A stretch of DNA of 64,000 nt from Styela clava (GCF_964204865.1 NC_135258.1:5571001-5635000); one strand, 5' to 3'; positions 1-9,463 are shown, counted from the stretch's first letter. Translations and numbers: made by a program. Notes: generated by a model from the letters alone, not told the origin.

Positions 1-374
1 AGTCAATGAGTCGTCTTAATCATATGGCGAACCAGGGCCTCTTGTTCGGTTACCAGTCCATGTCAGGGATGAGATTAATAGGCTTGATAGAGGAAGCCGT
101 AAACGACCAGGGGTTATATGAATCACGCTACAGTGGTGAGAAGTTCAGCCATTCCATCACACATAATTATCTTATTCTGTGAAAGTGACTTAATTAATAT
201 TCAATAATCAGTTAACATAGAAATTCTGGGTGAGATTGCCTACTGCAGTGGTTCGTCAAGCGCAGCCTATTTTAATACTCTTCCCCCTATTTTCACAGAA
301 AATAGCTGATAGTAAAATCAACTCGATATTATTGGTGAAAAGTTCGAAACTTTTAAACATACATTTGATTTCAG
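1..374 (+). other. Intron 1 (3' part) of lectin copy A, carrying a SINE fragment
   Basis: The left edge cuts into an intron. Positions 1 to about 175 match the body of the dispersed tRNA-derived SINE seen elsewhere in the window (minus-strand SINE orientation). The rest is AT-rich and ends in the acceptor TTTGATTTCAG just before 375. The same intron, with the same SINE remnant, lies at 2675-3112 in copy B, so the SINE was inserted before the tandem duplication. An open frame running from a GTG near 230 into the exon is intron read-through, not a start. Confidence 0.7.
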
Positions 375-877
375 GGCCAAAAGGAAATGCAGGAATGGTT
401 GGACATCCAGGTCCTAAAGGTGAAGTCTCACAAGAATATTTGGCAAATTTAGAAGCCAAAATGCTGAAGTTTGTGACTCTCCCTTGGGTAAAAGTAAATG
501 AAAGATTCTCATATTTTTCAAGTTCTTTTTCCATGACTTGGGAGGAAGGGAAAACCTATTGTGAAGAAAGGAATGCTGAATTGGCTCACAAAGGCCTGAA
601 AAAGTCATCTATCTTGAGTCTTGTGAAAAGTAACGAAAAACTAATAGCTCGCTCTAACTACTACTGGATTGGAATGAATCTTATCGAAGGAGATTTTAAA
701 TGGTTAGATGGGGCTACAGTAGATAGCAATATATGGTCAACGTATTGGAAACAGCGCGAGCCTGAACCTCTGTTTAACTGTGGAATATTTAAGTATGGTA
801 TTGATGGTGTTGAAAAACAACAATGCAATGATCGTATGAAAGTACTCTGTGAATTTGAACTAAATGAGTTTTACTGA
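375..877 (+). CDS. Collagen-C-type lectin, copy A, last exon (5' exon outside window)
   Basis: This is the terminal exon of a secreted collectin-like protein. It opens in phase 1 with the tail of a Gly-X-Y collagen stretch (GPKGNAGMVGHPGPKGE), then a short helical neck, then one C-type lectin domain ending at a TGA after ...ELNEFY. Domain hallmarks seen: YCEERNAELA near the first cysteine, WIG, WLDG, FNCG, QQCNDR and LCEF, giving the four canonical cysteines. The calcium/sugar motifs are degenerate: EPE where EPN or QPD is usual, and VEKQQC where WND..C is usual. The exon has the same 503-nt length as in copy B, with 15 amino-acid differences. The signal-peptide exon must lie left of the window. 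A possible AATAAA lies near 1176. The family act as pattern-recognition lectins; ligand unknown. Confidence 0.85.
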
Positions 878-1272
878 TCATAATCCTTAGTCACTCATCT
901 ACACAGATCTGTGAAATTGGATTCTTGCTTTCACATTAAAACTTGAAAGTGCATTTTTATATTATTTTCTGTCAGTCTGATTGAAGATTTTAAATTCTAC
1001 CAAAAACTCAACAAATTCTAAAAGAATAGAGTTGGATTTGAAAATTTGTCTGAAAAAATTTATAAATATCTTTAATTTGCTGCTCCTATTATCCAGAGAT
1101 GAACTTTTCTCTAATTTCACACAGTCCTACTAAAGTTGTGAAATTCTGCTTTTATTTACTATTTGTTATTGGTAACAATAAACTTGTCATAAGCTTGGAT
1201 TTTATTTCATATTGTCAGTGGCTGGATTGAAAGCTTTCGTATAGGTTATAGGTTCGCAAACTTGGGTACGCA
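878..1272. other. 3' flank of lectin copy A, duplicated with copy B
   Basis: Non-coding. It matches 3616-4004 almost base for base, so the tandem duplication includes the 3' UTR and flank. Homology breaks at about 1272/4004 and briefly resumes at about 1510-1546 versus 4029-4068, because the left arm of an inverted repeat sits between. Confidence 0.75.
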
Positions 1273-1412
1273 GGTGTTATCCCTGTTATTAAATAAGATC
1301 TATTGTGTGTGTGGTTTAAGGTTTCCTCTTTAAAATACCATACCCAGGGGTGCAGCCAGTGGAGGGTTACATGGGTCGTATCACCTGCCTCCCATTTAAG
1401 AAATATTTTTGA
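1273..1412 (+). repeat. Left arm of ~140-bp inverted repeat
   Basis: This segment is nearly the exact reverse complement of 1755-1897 (shared stretches include GTGCAGCCAGTGGAGGGTTA and GGTCGTATCACCTGCC). It interrupts the duplicated lectin 3' flank, so it arrived after the gene duplication, or was lost from copy B. Confidence 0.8.
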
Positions 1413-1754
1413 TCCCCACAAAGGGGTCGTAGACTCGGTCGTAGGTCACTAGGTCGTAGGGGGCTTGAAACTGATTGAAAATAAAAATATTTCTTAGATT
1501 TTTTTCCTATCAGTGGAAATGTGGAAGAATAGAATAAATAAAAAAAACTTTCTTATTGATAAAGGATAACTGACATTTTGGTAAGCGCCATTATCAGCGC
1601 CAACTAAAAAAGATACCATATTGCAGAGACGAAAAAGGTCTGGCGGTGTTAATTGCGCTACAGTGATAACACACAGAATAATATCGTTTGGTCGCGAAAC
1701 CATGATGAGCGACCATGAAACGACGCTGTTGCTCTTTTGTAGAAGAAATTTTGC

Positions 1755-1897
1755 ATCAAAAATATTTCTTAAATGGGAGGCAGGTGATACGACCCATGTA
1801 ACCCTCCACTGGCTGCACCCCTGGGTATGGTATTTTGAAAAGAGGAAACCTCAAACCACACACACAATAGATCTTATTTAATAACAAGGATAACACT
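1755..1897 (-). repeat. Right arm of ~140-bp inverted repeat
   Basis: Reverse complement partner of 1273-1412. The ~340 bp between the arms contains sequence homologous to the flank of copy B (about 1510-1546), so the pair may be two separate insertions of one repeat in opposite orientation rather than a single transposon. No clear target-site duplication was found. Confidence 0.75.
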
Positions 1898-2372
1898 CTG
1901 CAAAATAAGTGTCACACACCCTAAAACCACCCTGTACAAAAGTAATATACTTGTTTTCTGGGAGATGAAAAGAGAATCCACTTTAACTACGATATTCTCA
2001 AATGTGTTAATTGCTTGAAAAATGGTTTAGAAACCCATTACCTATAAAAAGACCACAAATTCCGAAACAAAAAAGCTCACTAAACAGGGATAACACTCTG
2101 CCCAATGAGCATCACACACCCTAAAACCACCAAATAAAGAAATAATATAGCCTACTAGTGTTTTATGAGACAAAAAGAGAATTCAGTGCAAGTTGTTCAC
2201 AAAAAATGTTAACAGCTTGAAAACCCTATGAACTGTAAACATGACCCAAATATTCCATTACAAAAAGCCTTGAACAATTTTCAGCAAAACAAGTGAGACA
2301 CACCTTTAAACCACCCAGATTAAAAGTAAAAGATTTGTGTTCCGTGTGAAAAATAGAGCAACCAATACAAAA
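1885..2372 (+). repeat. Three diverged ~200-bp tandem units upstream of lectin copy B
   Basis: Units begin near 1885, 2086 and 2276. Each carries GTGTCACACACCCTAAAACC or a variant (CATCACACACCCTAAAACC; GAGACACACCTTTAAACC), then an A-rich segment, a GAGACAAAAAGAGAAT-like stretch and GCTTGAAAA. The last unit runs into the TATA box of copy B. This could be a repeated upstream control region or a minisatellite; only the repetition is seen directly. Confidence 0.7.
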
Positions 2373-2375
2373 AGA

Positions 2376-2382
2376 TATAAAA
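2376..2382 (+). promoter_or_regulatory. TATA box of lectin copy B
   Basis: TATAAAA lies 40 bp before the ATG at 2422, inside AAAAAGATATAAAACACG. With usual 25-30 bp spacing, transcription would start near 2405-2412, leaving a 5' leader of only 10-17 nt. No splice acceptor is seen in this leader, unlike several other genes here. Confidence 0.6.
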
Positions 2383-2421
2383 CACGCAAGACTCCGCTCA
2401 TATCTGACATATAATTTCAAG

Positions 2422-3615
2422 ATGAACACTATAAAAATGATGAAGGCAAGATTCATATTTTTCCTGCTTTGCGTTGTAATAGGGGAGATCAAATGTGATA
2501 GTACTTTCTCTGTGAGTTACGATAGAGCGAGATCAAAAATGCATTTAGAATTAGACTGGTTGGAAAATGCACAAAGAATACAAGGAAGACCTGGAAAGAG
2601 AGGAATCCCTGGAATTACAGGAGAGAAAGGAACACAGGGACAGCGAGGTGAAAAGGGCGAACAAGGAATCATAGGTAAGCAATAATTAGAATTTTTTCAT
2701 ATTTATCGTGGGGAAGAGGAGAGTCAATGAGTCGTCTTGATCATATGGCGAACCAGGGCCTCTTGTTAGGTTACCAGTCCATGTCAGGGATGAGATTAAT
2801 AGGCTTGATGGTAGGATAGCTGTAAACAACCAGGTGTTATATGAATCACGCTACAGTGGTGAGAAGTTCAGCCATTCTATCACACATAATTATCTTATTC
2901 TGTGAAAGTGACTTAATTAATATTCAATAATCAGTTAACATAGAAATTCTGGGTGAGATTGCCTACTGCAGTGGTTCGTCAAGCGCAGCTTATTTTAATA
3001 CTCTTCCCCCTCTTTTCACAAAAAATTGCTGATAGAAAAATCAAACTCGTTATTATTGGTGAAAAGTTCGAAAACTTACATTTGACTTACATAAACATAC
3101 ATTTGATTTCAGGGCCAAAAGGAAATGCAGGAATGGTTGGACATCCAGGTCCTGAAGGTGAAGTTTCGCAAGAATATTTGGCAAATTTAGAAGCCAAAAT
3201 GCTGAAGTTTGCGACTCTCCCTTGGGTAAAAGCAAATGAAAGATTCTCATATTTTTCAAGTTCTTTTTCCATGACTTGGGAGGAAGGGAAAACATATTGT
3301 GAAGAAAGGAATGCTCATCTGGCATACATGGGCCTGCAAAAGTCATCTATCTTGAGTCTTGTGCAAAATAACGAAAAACTAATAGCTCGCTCTAACTACT
3401 ACTGGATTGGAATAAATCTTATCGAAGGAGATTTCAAATGGTTAGATGGGGCTACAGTAGATAGCAATATATGGTCAACGTATTGGAAACAGCGCGAGCC
3501 TAAACCTCTGTTTAACTGTGGAATATTTAAGTATGGTACTGATGATGTTGAAAGACAACCATGCAATGATCGTATGAAAGTACTCTGTGAATTTGAACTA
3601 AATGAGTTTTACTGA
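2422..3615 (+). CDS. Collagen-C-type lectin, copy B (complete, two exons)
   Basis: CDS joins 2422-2674 and 3113-3615 (251 residues). The donor (ATAG|GTAAGC) and acceptor (TTTCAG|GGCC) are both phase 1 and restore a Gly codon inside the collagen run. Exon 1 has a signal peptide (hydrophobic core FIFFLLCVVIG, then EIKC) and about seven Gly-X-Y triplets (GRPGKRGIPGITGEKGTQGQ...). Exon 2 completes the collagen stretch and encodes one C-type lectin domain with four cysteines. Sugar-binding motifs are altered: EPK for EPN, and VERQPC where WND..C is expected. Residue 1 could also be the Met at codons 6-7. The product is probably a secreted, trimeric recognition lectin, but calcium-dependent sugar binding is doubtful. 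The closest relative is copy A, in the same orientation about 2.7 kb upstream. Confidence 0.9.
2694..2893 (-). mobile_element. SINE fragment in intron of lectin copy B
   Basis: CATATTTATCGTGGGGAAGAGGAGAGTCAATGAG and following bases match the SINE family consensus visible at 8334-8678 and 57862-58190. The same remnant lies at 1-175 in copy A. Confidence 0.65.
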
Positions 3616-4398
3616 TCATAATCCTTAGTCACTCATCTACACAGATCTATGAAATTGGATTCTTGCTTTCACATTAAAACTTGAAAGTGCATTTTTATAT
3701 TATTTTCTGTCAGTCTGATTGGAGATTTTAAATTCTACCAAAAACTCAACAAATTCTAAAAGAATAAAGTTGGATTTGAAAATTTGTCTGAAAAAATTTA
3801 TAAATATCATTAATTTGCTGCTCTTATTATCCAGAGATGAACTTTACTCTAATTTCACACAGTCTTACTAATGATGTGAAACTTTGCTTTTATTTACTAT
3901 TTGTTATTGATAACTTGTACATAAGCTTGGATTTTATTTCATATTGTCAGTGGCTGTATTGAAAGCTTTGGTATAGGTTATAGGTTCGCAAACTTGGGTA
4001 AGCAGACTCGCAAGTGGTCCGAGAAAGATCAGTGGAAATGTGAAAAATAGAATAAATGAAAAAAAAAACTGGCAGAGGTATTCTCGGAATGTTGTGATAA
4101 TAAGCAAACCCGTTCTTGAGATGACGATTAACGAAAATTATGAATTAGATTCAATGTGAAGTGTGTCATGTTAATATAGCTTATCTAATAACTTACATTA
4201 GTAATTATTACGCAATTCCAAGGCTGCGGGTTCGGTATAGTTTTTGATAAGAGGAAACCCATTATTAGTGAGTTGGATACAGAAGAACCGTTATTGAAAT
4301 CCTGAATCCTATTAAAAATGCCATCTATTTTATAATTGTAATAAATATATTCATAAGACAATCCGAGTATATTGTAAGTACAGGTCAGAAATGTGGAT
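3616..4398. other. Intergenic flank of lectin copy B
   Basis: 3616 to about 4068 is the duplicated lectin 3' flank. Beyond that the DNA is AT-rich with no recognised gene or repeat. A minus-strand open frame near 4185-4454 has no family features. Confidence 0.5.
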
Positions 4399-4428
4399 CT
4401 AATAAGGTCTAGTGTAAGAGTAATCCAA
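4399..4428 (-). CDS. Possible terminal exon of THEG-like gene
   Basis: A minus-strand acceptor (TGTGTATTTTAG) precedes nine codons (LDYSYTRPY) and a TAG. It is in the right phase (0) to follow the exon ending at 5216. This is only a phase-compatible candidate; such a short exon cannot be proved from sequence. Confidence 0.2.
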   Translation of the reverse strand: MDYSYTRPY

Positions 4429-4639
4429 CTAAAATACACAAAAATGCACTGCAATATGTGCTCTTATTTTTAGCAATTCCACTTAACACACTTTTCCTTG
4501 GTTACGCATAAATACGTTATCTCTCTTAGACATGTTTACAGTACACATACCAAAACCAAAGCGCATTGTACCAGTAATTGCCTTTTTCTCATGATACACA
4601 CACAAATGTAGCAACAACAATTTATAATAACGAAAATAT

Positions 4640-4975
4640 TGGTCAGAGACCGCAGACTTATCCATAGAAAGTTAGGGGATCCCCCAAAACAGCGCTCTTA
4701 CTCCATAGTGACACCTTGTGTCCCATCGCTAATTAATTAATAACTCGCTAATTATACGACAAAATTCATCCAAAATAAATAGGCTTCTGGTGCGACATAT
4801 GATGAATGCACATGCAAAATCTGGAGCAGATTCAATCTCGCTTTCGTGAGATATCGCGTGCATCTAACAGACAGACAGACAAACAAATACCTATCAACAT
4901 ACTTACCGATTAAAATCAATAAGTAATTACAGCGAAGATATCTCAGATTCACAGTGTGAAAATGACGATACATGA
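4640..4975 (-). repeat. Dispersed ~300-bp repeat (family with 39434-39710 and 49318-49587)
   Basis: Shares with the other two copies, in opposite orientation, blocks such as GCGATATCTCACGAAAGCGAG (here reverse-complemented), ATCTGCTCCA, GTCGTATAATTAGCGAGTTA and the tetranucleotide-like GTCTGTCTGTTAGATGCA. One end resembles CCGATATTCTCG and the other GATCGGTAAGTA. No coding capacity; type of element not recognised. Confidence 0.75.
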
Positions 4976-5215
4976 TAACTGACTTGTTTTTGTATTTACT
5001 GGTACTATGTTAATAATAAATCAACTCAAAAAAAAATATGCCACGCTGACCATGAAAACTGTTGGGGGAAGTATGTTATTGTCCCCCTCTTTCTGTATTT
5101 TCTGGTACGATGCTAAAAATAACTCGACCCCCAAAAAAAACAAATAAAAATAGACCGTCACCCAATTAGCACATCTCGAAAAATCCACTTATCAGACAAA
5201 AAATACGGTACTTAC

Positions 5216-7094
5216 TTTTAATGTGTTAAGCTGGAAATTTCTTTTCGGTTTTGTGAGTTCCATCAGCCTTTGCGTTGGTCGTTTGTGAAGAGCTGCTTTT
5301 GGTAAAGGCCACATCATATCTTGATGGCCCCATCGCAAGTTCGGACTGAAAGAGAGAGAGAATTATACACTACACTAGTGGTTCTGAAACAGTGGGACAT
5401 AGACAAATTTTTAATTAAAATTAAAAACATTTGCTAGTTTTAATCTTGACCGCTTTATTTTAGATATTTACATTCCTTAATTTTGAATAGTCATGTGGAG
5501 GCTACTCTCCTGTGGTGTGTTCGGGGAATTTCTGTGTTAACCAAGTGAATATACCCCCTGCCTAAAGGCTTTCGTCCACACAACTTGATGTAGAGTAGCC
5601 TAACAAAATTAGTTACGTCAATATTGGCACACACACTTCTGGGGCCCATAGGTTTCAGTCCCTTCACACAAGTTGATGTAAAACAGACCAACAAAATTAG
5701 TTACCTCCATATTGATACACATACTTCTGGAGTGTCGAATTATTATAGTTATTGCATTAAAGTAATTTCTCTGTGTTTATATGAAAATGATATTTGAAAA
5801 AAAAAATTCTTACCCAAAACTTGTCAGCCATATTTGTTTGCTTTCTTTTGGTCGTGATAAAGCGAGAATTCTTTGAAGAGAATATCCCGATGAATATTGC
5901 TGTTTACTGTTCCTGTTAGTGTAAAAAATATGTTTTAGATTAGATTTTTATATTTCTCACTTAGGGGAGGTAGGAGAAAAAAGATAATAATATGGCATAA
6001 CCAGTGATGGTATTCAAATTTCAAAAATCTTCTCTTTTGTATGGTACTCACTAACAACAGGTTCCCTTATTTGAGTCTAGTGTATTTTCGTACCTCAAGT
6101 ACTTTTAGTGGACGTAGCATAACAATTTTTGCATATGTCAATCTTAAACTGCGTCATCCAAAAATTACGTCACTACGACGAAACTACACAACAATACCCC
6201 CTTATTTCACAAAACCATGCTGAGCTTTTGAAATACAAGGTCGATTTGGCTGATTACACTAAGCCTCACTAGAAATAACCATATGGCAGTAATCAGTAAT
6301 CAGTAGTTTATTTTCTCACCAGACTAAATGCACACTTGATATACAAATTACAATGAATAATTAAAAGGCATTTCAGGGGGAAGGGAGCCGCAAGAAACCA
6401 AATTTGGTTATCGAGCAGCGGCACCCATGAAAAAATTGTCTGATTACCATATCATGTTCGATATGGAAATTGTTGCTCAGTCATTTCAGCCTGTTGCAGT
6501 ATTGCACAATCCTGATCTAAACTTTGTCTCACAATAAATTGCATGGGGGCTGGTTATTGAGGTTGTAGAAACTGATGTAAGTGCTATTGCCACACATAAT
6601 TGGATAGCTAGGGCGGAAGTTAAAAAGTCGCCTATTTTATTTGTTAATAAAATAGTTGGGTCCTAGGATAGGAATTCTATATTTATCCAGTGGGAGAAGA
6701 CAGCCAACAGCTAAATCATATGGCGAACCACGGCCTCTCGTCCGGTTGCCAGTTCATGTCGGGTATGGGATTAGAGTTAGCCAGTTATTTGTTTTGGAAG
6801 TATGGACTTCATGGAGGAGGAGCCCAGCAATCCTTTCGTACATAATTATCCCTGCATATGATTCGAACCTGCGAACTCACGCGGGGTAATCAAAGGTGAT
6901 GCGCAGCATGACAAAAACACAAAGGGTTACTGCCACATGAATGCAGCAATTTGAGTTGTGCACCCTTGGTTTATTCTTATTAAGTATCAGTATTTCCTAC
7001 TGCCATATTTGAAACTGAAAAACTTGTTAAATTGATTTTTAAAACACTTACCGTTTTCTCTCTTGTGCATGTGATGATTCATAGGAAACAGGTG
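5216..7094 (-). CDS. THEG-like (testicular haploid expressed repeat) protein, partial
   Basis: Three minus-strand exons splice in a single frame: 7094-7052 (43 nt), 5912-5814 (99 nt) and 5345-5216 (130 nt). Each has a good acceptor (TTTTTTCTTTAG, TTTTACACTAACAG, CTCTCTTTCAG) and donor (GTAAGTG, GTAAGAA, GTAAGTA), with phases matching at every junction. The joined product contains two copies of the THEG repeat pattern: RILALSRPKESKQIW with FGPNLRWG, then WPLPKAALHKRPTQRL followed by MELTKPKRNFQ (R-[IL]-x-x-L-x-x-P-K, with PxAAL between repeats). THEG and THEG-like proteins belong to sperm or cilia axonemes. The start exon is not identified; a possible upstream exon ends at a donor near 8764. 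Downstream, an exon at 4428-4399 may end the protein. Another frame through exons 2-3 is also open from an ATG at 5831 but lacks family features. Confidence 0.6.
5498..5740 (+). mobile_element. MITE-like repeat, degenerate copy within THEG-like intron
   Basis: It resembles the ~210-bp MITE family (see 60546-60753). It carries two successive copies of the end sequence ACAACTTGATGTA...CAATATTGGCACACACACTTCTGG, the second ending ...CATACTTCTGGAGTGTCG. It is therefore partly duplicated internally. Confidence 0.65.
6070..6215 (+). mobile_element. Half copy of the long-TIR element of 7663-8115
   Basis: GAGTCTAGTGTATTTTCGTACC through ATCCAAAAATTACGTCACTACG matches the left ~120-bp arm at 7663-7785. 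No right arm is present. Confidence 0.65.
6664..6909 (-). mobile_element. tRNA-derived SINE copy
   Basis: Starts AGGATAGGAATTCTATATTTATCC and contains CATATGGCGAACCACGGCCT and the B-box complement GATTCGAACCTGCG. It matches the SINE family; the A-box end is truncated. Confidence 0.75.
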
Positions 7095-7184
7095 CTAAAG
7101 AAAAAATGAAACCATAAAGTAATTCTGCTTTACTCGAAGTATCAACTCAAAAAAGGCACCGGATGGTACATAAAAAGCTACATT

Positions 7185-7550
7185 ACGGTGTGTTTCCCCA
7201 AAAATAAGAGTGATAAGACTCAACCTGAAAATAGGACCTAGCTTGATTTTCAAAGATGATTTTAATAATATAGGCCCTCACCTTAAAATAAGACCTAGTA
7301 GTAGTCGACAGCGCCGAAATTATGAATCTAGTGATTTGCAATACATGTCAGAGGATGATTATTTAGTCATTTCTGAATAATCTTTGTTCAGCAGTTTTTC
7401 AAATAAAAACCTGGTATTTATAAGTAAATGGTTGTTTTCATACTTTGTATATTTGAAAAGCAATTTTCTACTTTGTCATTTTGTTTTTGATAAATGAAAA
7501 TAAATTGGAATAAGAGTAAGACCCTGTCTTATTTTTGGGGAAACACTATA
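7185..7550. mobile_element. TIR element with GTGTTTCCCCAAAAATAAG ends
   Basis: Left end GTGTTTCCCCAAAAATAAG is the inverse of right end CTTATTTTTGGGGAAACAC. The interior has repeated AAAATA(A)G(G/A)ACCTAG blocks. The same termini flank 20531-22350. Non-autonomous, ~365 bp, no coding capacity. Confidence 0.7.
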
Positions 7551-7662
7551 TATTCTGATATAACTGTATATGGAGGGACTTTTCGAAGCAAGCAGGGTTT
7601 ACCTCAACAATACTGCAAGGGCAAAGTGTCCAGCAATAATTTTGTACATATATTGTATTTTA

Positions 7663-8115
7663 GGGTCTAGTATAGTTTAGTACCACAGGTACTTCCAGTG
7701 GACGTAGCATAACGAATTTTGCATTGTTATTCCTAACCCCCACCTGACTATGCCATCCAAAAATTACGTCACTACGACGTCACCAACACGTCATGGGGCA
7801 TGCCAAAGTATAATTACGATCGTCCGAAATGGCATCTGCGCCGCCGATAACGAACTCGCTAAAGCCGGCGATCTCTCTCCTATCGTGATCGTTGTGACGA
7901 GGAAAATAGCTTGCTCGATTTCGGGTGATCATCTGCGCGTTTTGGACGACCATTCGCATACTTCTGTATTTTGGTGGGCCTTATTACGCCACTGTGACGT
8001 TGAAATGACGTAATTTTTGGGTGACGTAGTCAGGTGAGGGTTAGAATTGACATTTGCAAAAATTGTCGAGCCAGGTCAACTAGAAGTGCATGTGGTACTA
8101 AACTATACCAGACCC
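7663..8115. mobile_element. 453-bp non-autonomous DNA transposon, long TIRs, perfect 8-bp TSD
   Basis: Ends are GGGTCTAGTATAGTTTAGTACC and the reverse complement of ...GTACTAAACTATACCAGACCC. The inverted arms extend about 115 bp each. It is bounded by GTATTTTA at 7655-7662 and again at 8116-8123. An open frame at 7750-8013 lies between the arms and shows no protein family; it is not called as a gene. The 8-bp duplication points to the hAT or a related superfamily. Confidence 0.85.
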
Positions 8116-8333
8116 GTATTTTATCCCTCTTCCTGTCTTCATGCTGGAATTCGAACCTCTAAACCTCCCGCATTTAAATGATCGCTGTGGCGATGACAAT
8201 AAAATTGCTATCGCTAACTCAATGTGCGGACCACCGAAAATGCGTTTAATCAGTCTTTATTAATTTTAATTTTATAAAAGAGGTCATGAGCCCTTGCAAT
8301 GCTGCAAGAGTTACCCAGAGCACAACAAGCAAT

Positions 8334-8678
8334 AGGATAGGATTTACATATTTATCCCGGGGGAGAGGAAAGTCGATAAGACGGCTTAATCATATGGTGA
8401 ACCACAGCCTCTCGTCCGGTTACCATTCCAAGTCGGGTATTGGATTAGTTTTACTTTACTGTATTGTTTGTTTTCGGAAGCATGGACTTGGTGGTTGAGG
8501 AAGCCGTAACCGACCAGCGGTTACGTGAACCACCCAACGACGGCGAGGAGTCCAGCAATCCTCTCGCACATAACCATCCCTGCATGGGATTCGAACCTCC
8601 GAACCCAGGCAGAGTAATTAGAGGTGCGGTGGCGAGCGTATTCCTAACGCTTAGCCCGTTGAGCCACACCGCCGCGCC
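8334..8678 (-). mobile_element. Full-length tRNA-derived SINE
   Basis: On the minus strand it begins GGCGCGGCGGTGTGGCTCAACGGG-like (A box TGGCTCAACGGG, consensus TRGCNNAGYNGG). A B box follows (GGTTCGAATCC, complement near 8589-8600) and it ends ...GGGATAAATATGTAAATCC. Length is about 345 bp. Open frames through it are shadows. Flanks do not show an obvious duplication by eye. Confidence 0.85.
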
Positions 8679-8759
8679 TAATTCATACTACAGTATGTAC
8701 TATCTCCTGCCGACTTTTCTTTCCCCGGGATAAATAAGTAAATCCCATCACATAATTCT

Positions 8760-9460
8760 CACCTGTACAAAATTCATTGAAAGCCCCTGTTACGGCTTGT
8801 CAAGTAGGTACATTTTTTGCCAGTTTTGCAGAACTTTACTGAGACATGTTAACCTATCGACCTATGGATATTTCCCTCGCGCGCGACTTCCTTGTTTACT
8901 TCCCTGACATAGGCTAATCAGAGGCGCGGACCGCAATTTAGGTCGCTCAGGCACTTTTTTCACTCAAACAAAATTTCAGGTTTGCGTGCTATCCGTTAAT
9001 TTTTAGTCACGTTTTTGAAATTAAGGTTTAAATCAAATTTCTCCGATAAAAATGAAAGTACCTTGTCCTGTCCATTGTTTGCACATCTAGAAAAAGAGAA
9101 ATAGATTTATTGTTTTGTGGCAATGAATCTCTCTCTTTCTCTCTCTTTCCTAGATGCTCTCGAAGTATTCGTACCAAGATGTCGCACAACCTGAACAGAG
9201 TATGTGTACCATGTCAGGATTGTTCTGGTTGTGCGTCATCTTGGTACGAATACTTCCGGAGCGTCCGATAAAGGGGATCTAAAGTACTTTTAACTTTAAA
9301 TGGCGGAGGCTTCCAATTACCGCCCATGTTTCCTACCATAAATGACACATTTGGGTTTTGATCGAGAAAATTGATCTTAATTTTCACTCATAGGCAGTTT
9401 TTACCGCTATGACTGATGTGGCAAATTAATATTTCCTACCAAGATAAATTTAAAAAAAAG
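8760..9460. other. Intergenic: possible promoter side of THEG-like gene and a hairpin repeat
   Basis: A minus-strand donor (CAG|GTGAGAA) lies at 8764 and could end an upstream THEG-like exon. A CpG-bearing patch (CCTCGCGCGCGACTTCC) lies at 8876-8892. 9155-9265 is a foldback repeat listed separately. The rest is not recognised. Confidence 0.35.
9155..9265. repeat. Foldback (hairpin) repeat
   Basis: GCTCTCGAAGTATTCGTACCAAGATGTCGCACAACC pairs with the reverse complement of the right end (GGTTGTGCGTCATCTTGGTACGAATACTTCCGGAGCGTC). Arms are about 42 bp. Related to 45344-45427 and, through CTCGAAGTATG..ACCAAGATG, to 9464-9695. Confidence 0.8.
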
Positions 9461-9463
9461 CGG

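Noticed and set aside
230-877. A 215-codon frame as one complete lectin gene
   Set aside because: It starts at a GTG inside the intron; the coding part begins at the acceptor (375), as shown by copy B whose signal peptide lies on a separate exon.
7750-8013. An 87-codon open frame
   Set aside because: It lies wholly inside a TIR element and shows no protein family.
8139-8240. A second tRNA-like relic (GAATTCGAACCTCTAAACC)
   Set aside because: Only a B-box-like match; no clear A box and no second copy to confirm a family.
8580-8678. A tRNA gene on the minus strand
   Set aside because: A and B boxes are present but the cloverleaf is not convincing and the sequence continues into a dispersed ~345-bp SINE.
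8464-8733. Open frames of 70-111 codons here and at 57922-58257 with near-identical peptides
   Set aside because: Both are translations of the same SINE; the peptide similarity comes from the repeat, not from a gene.
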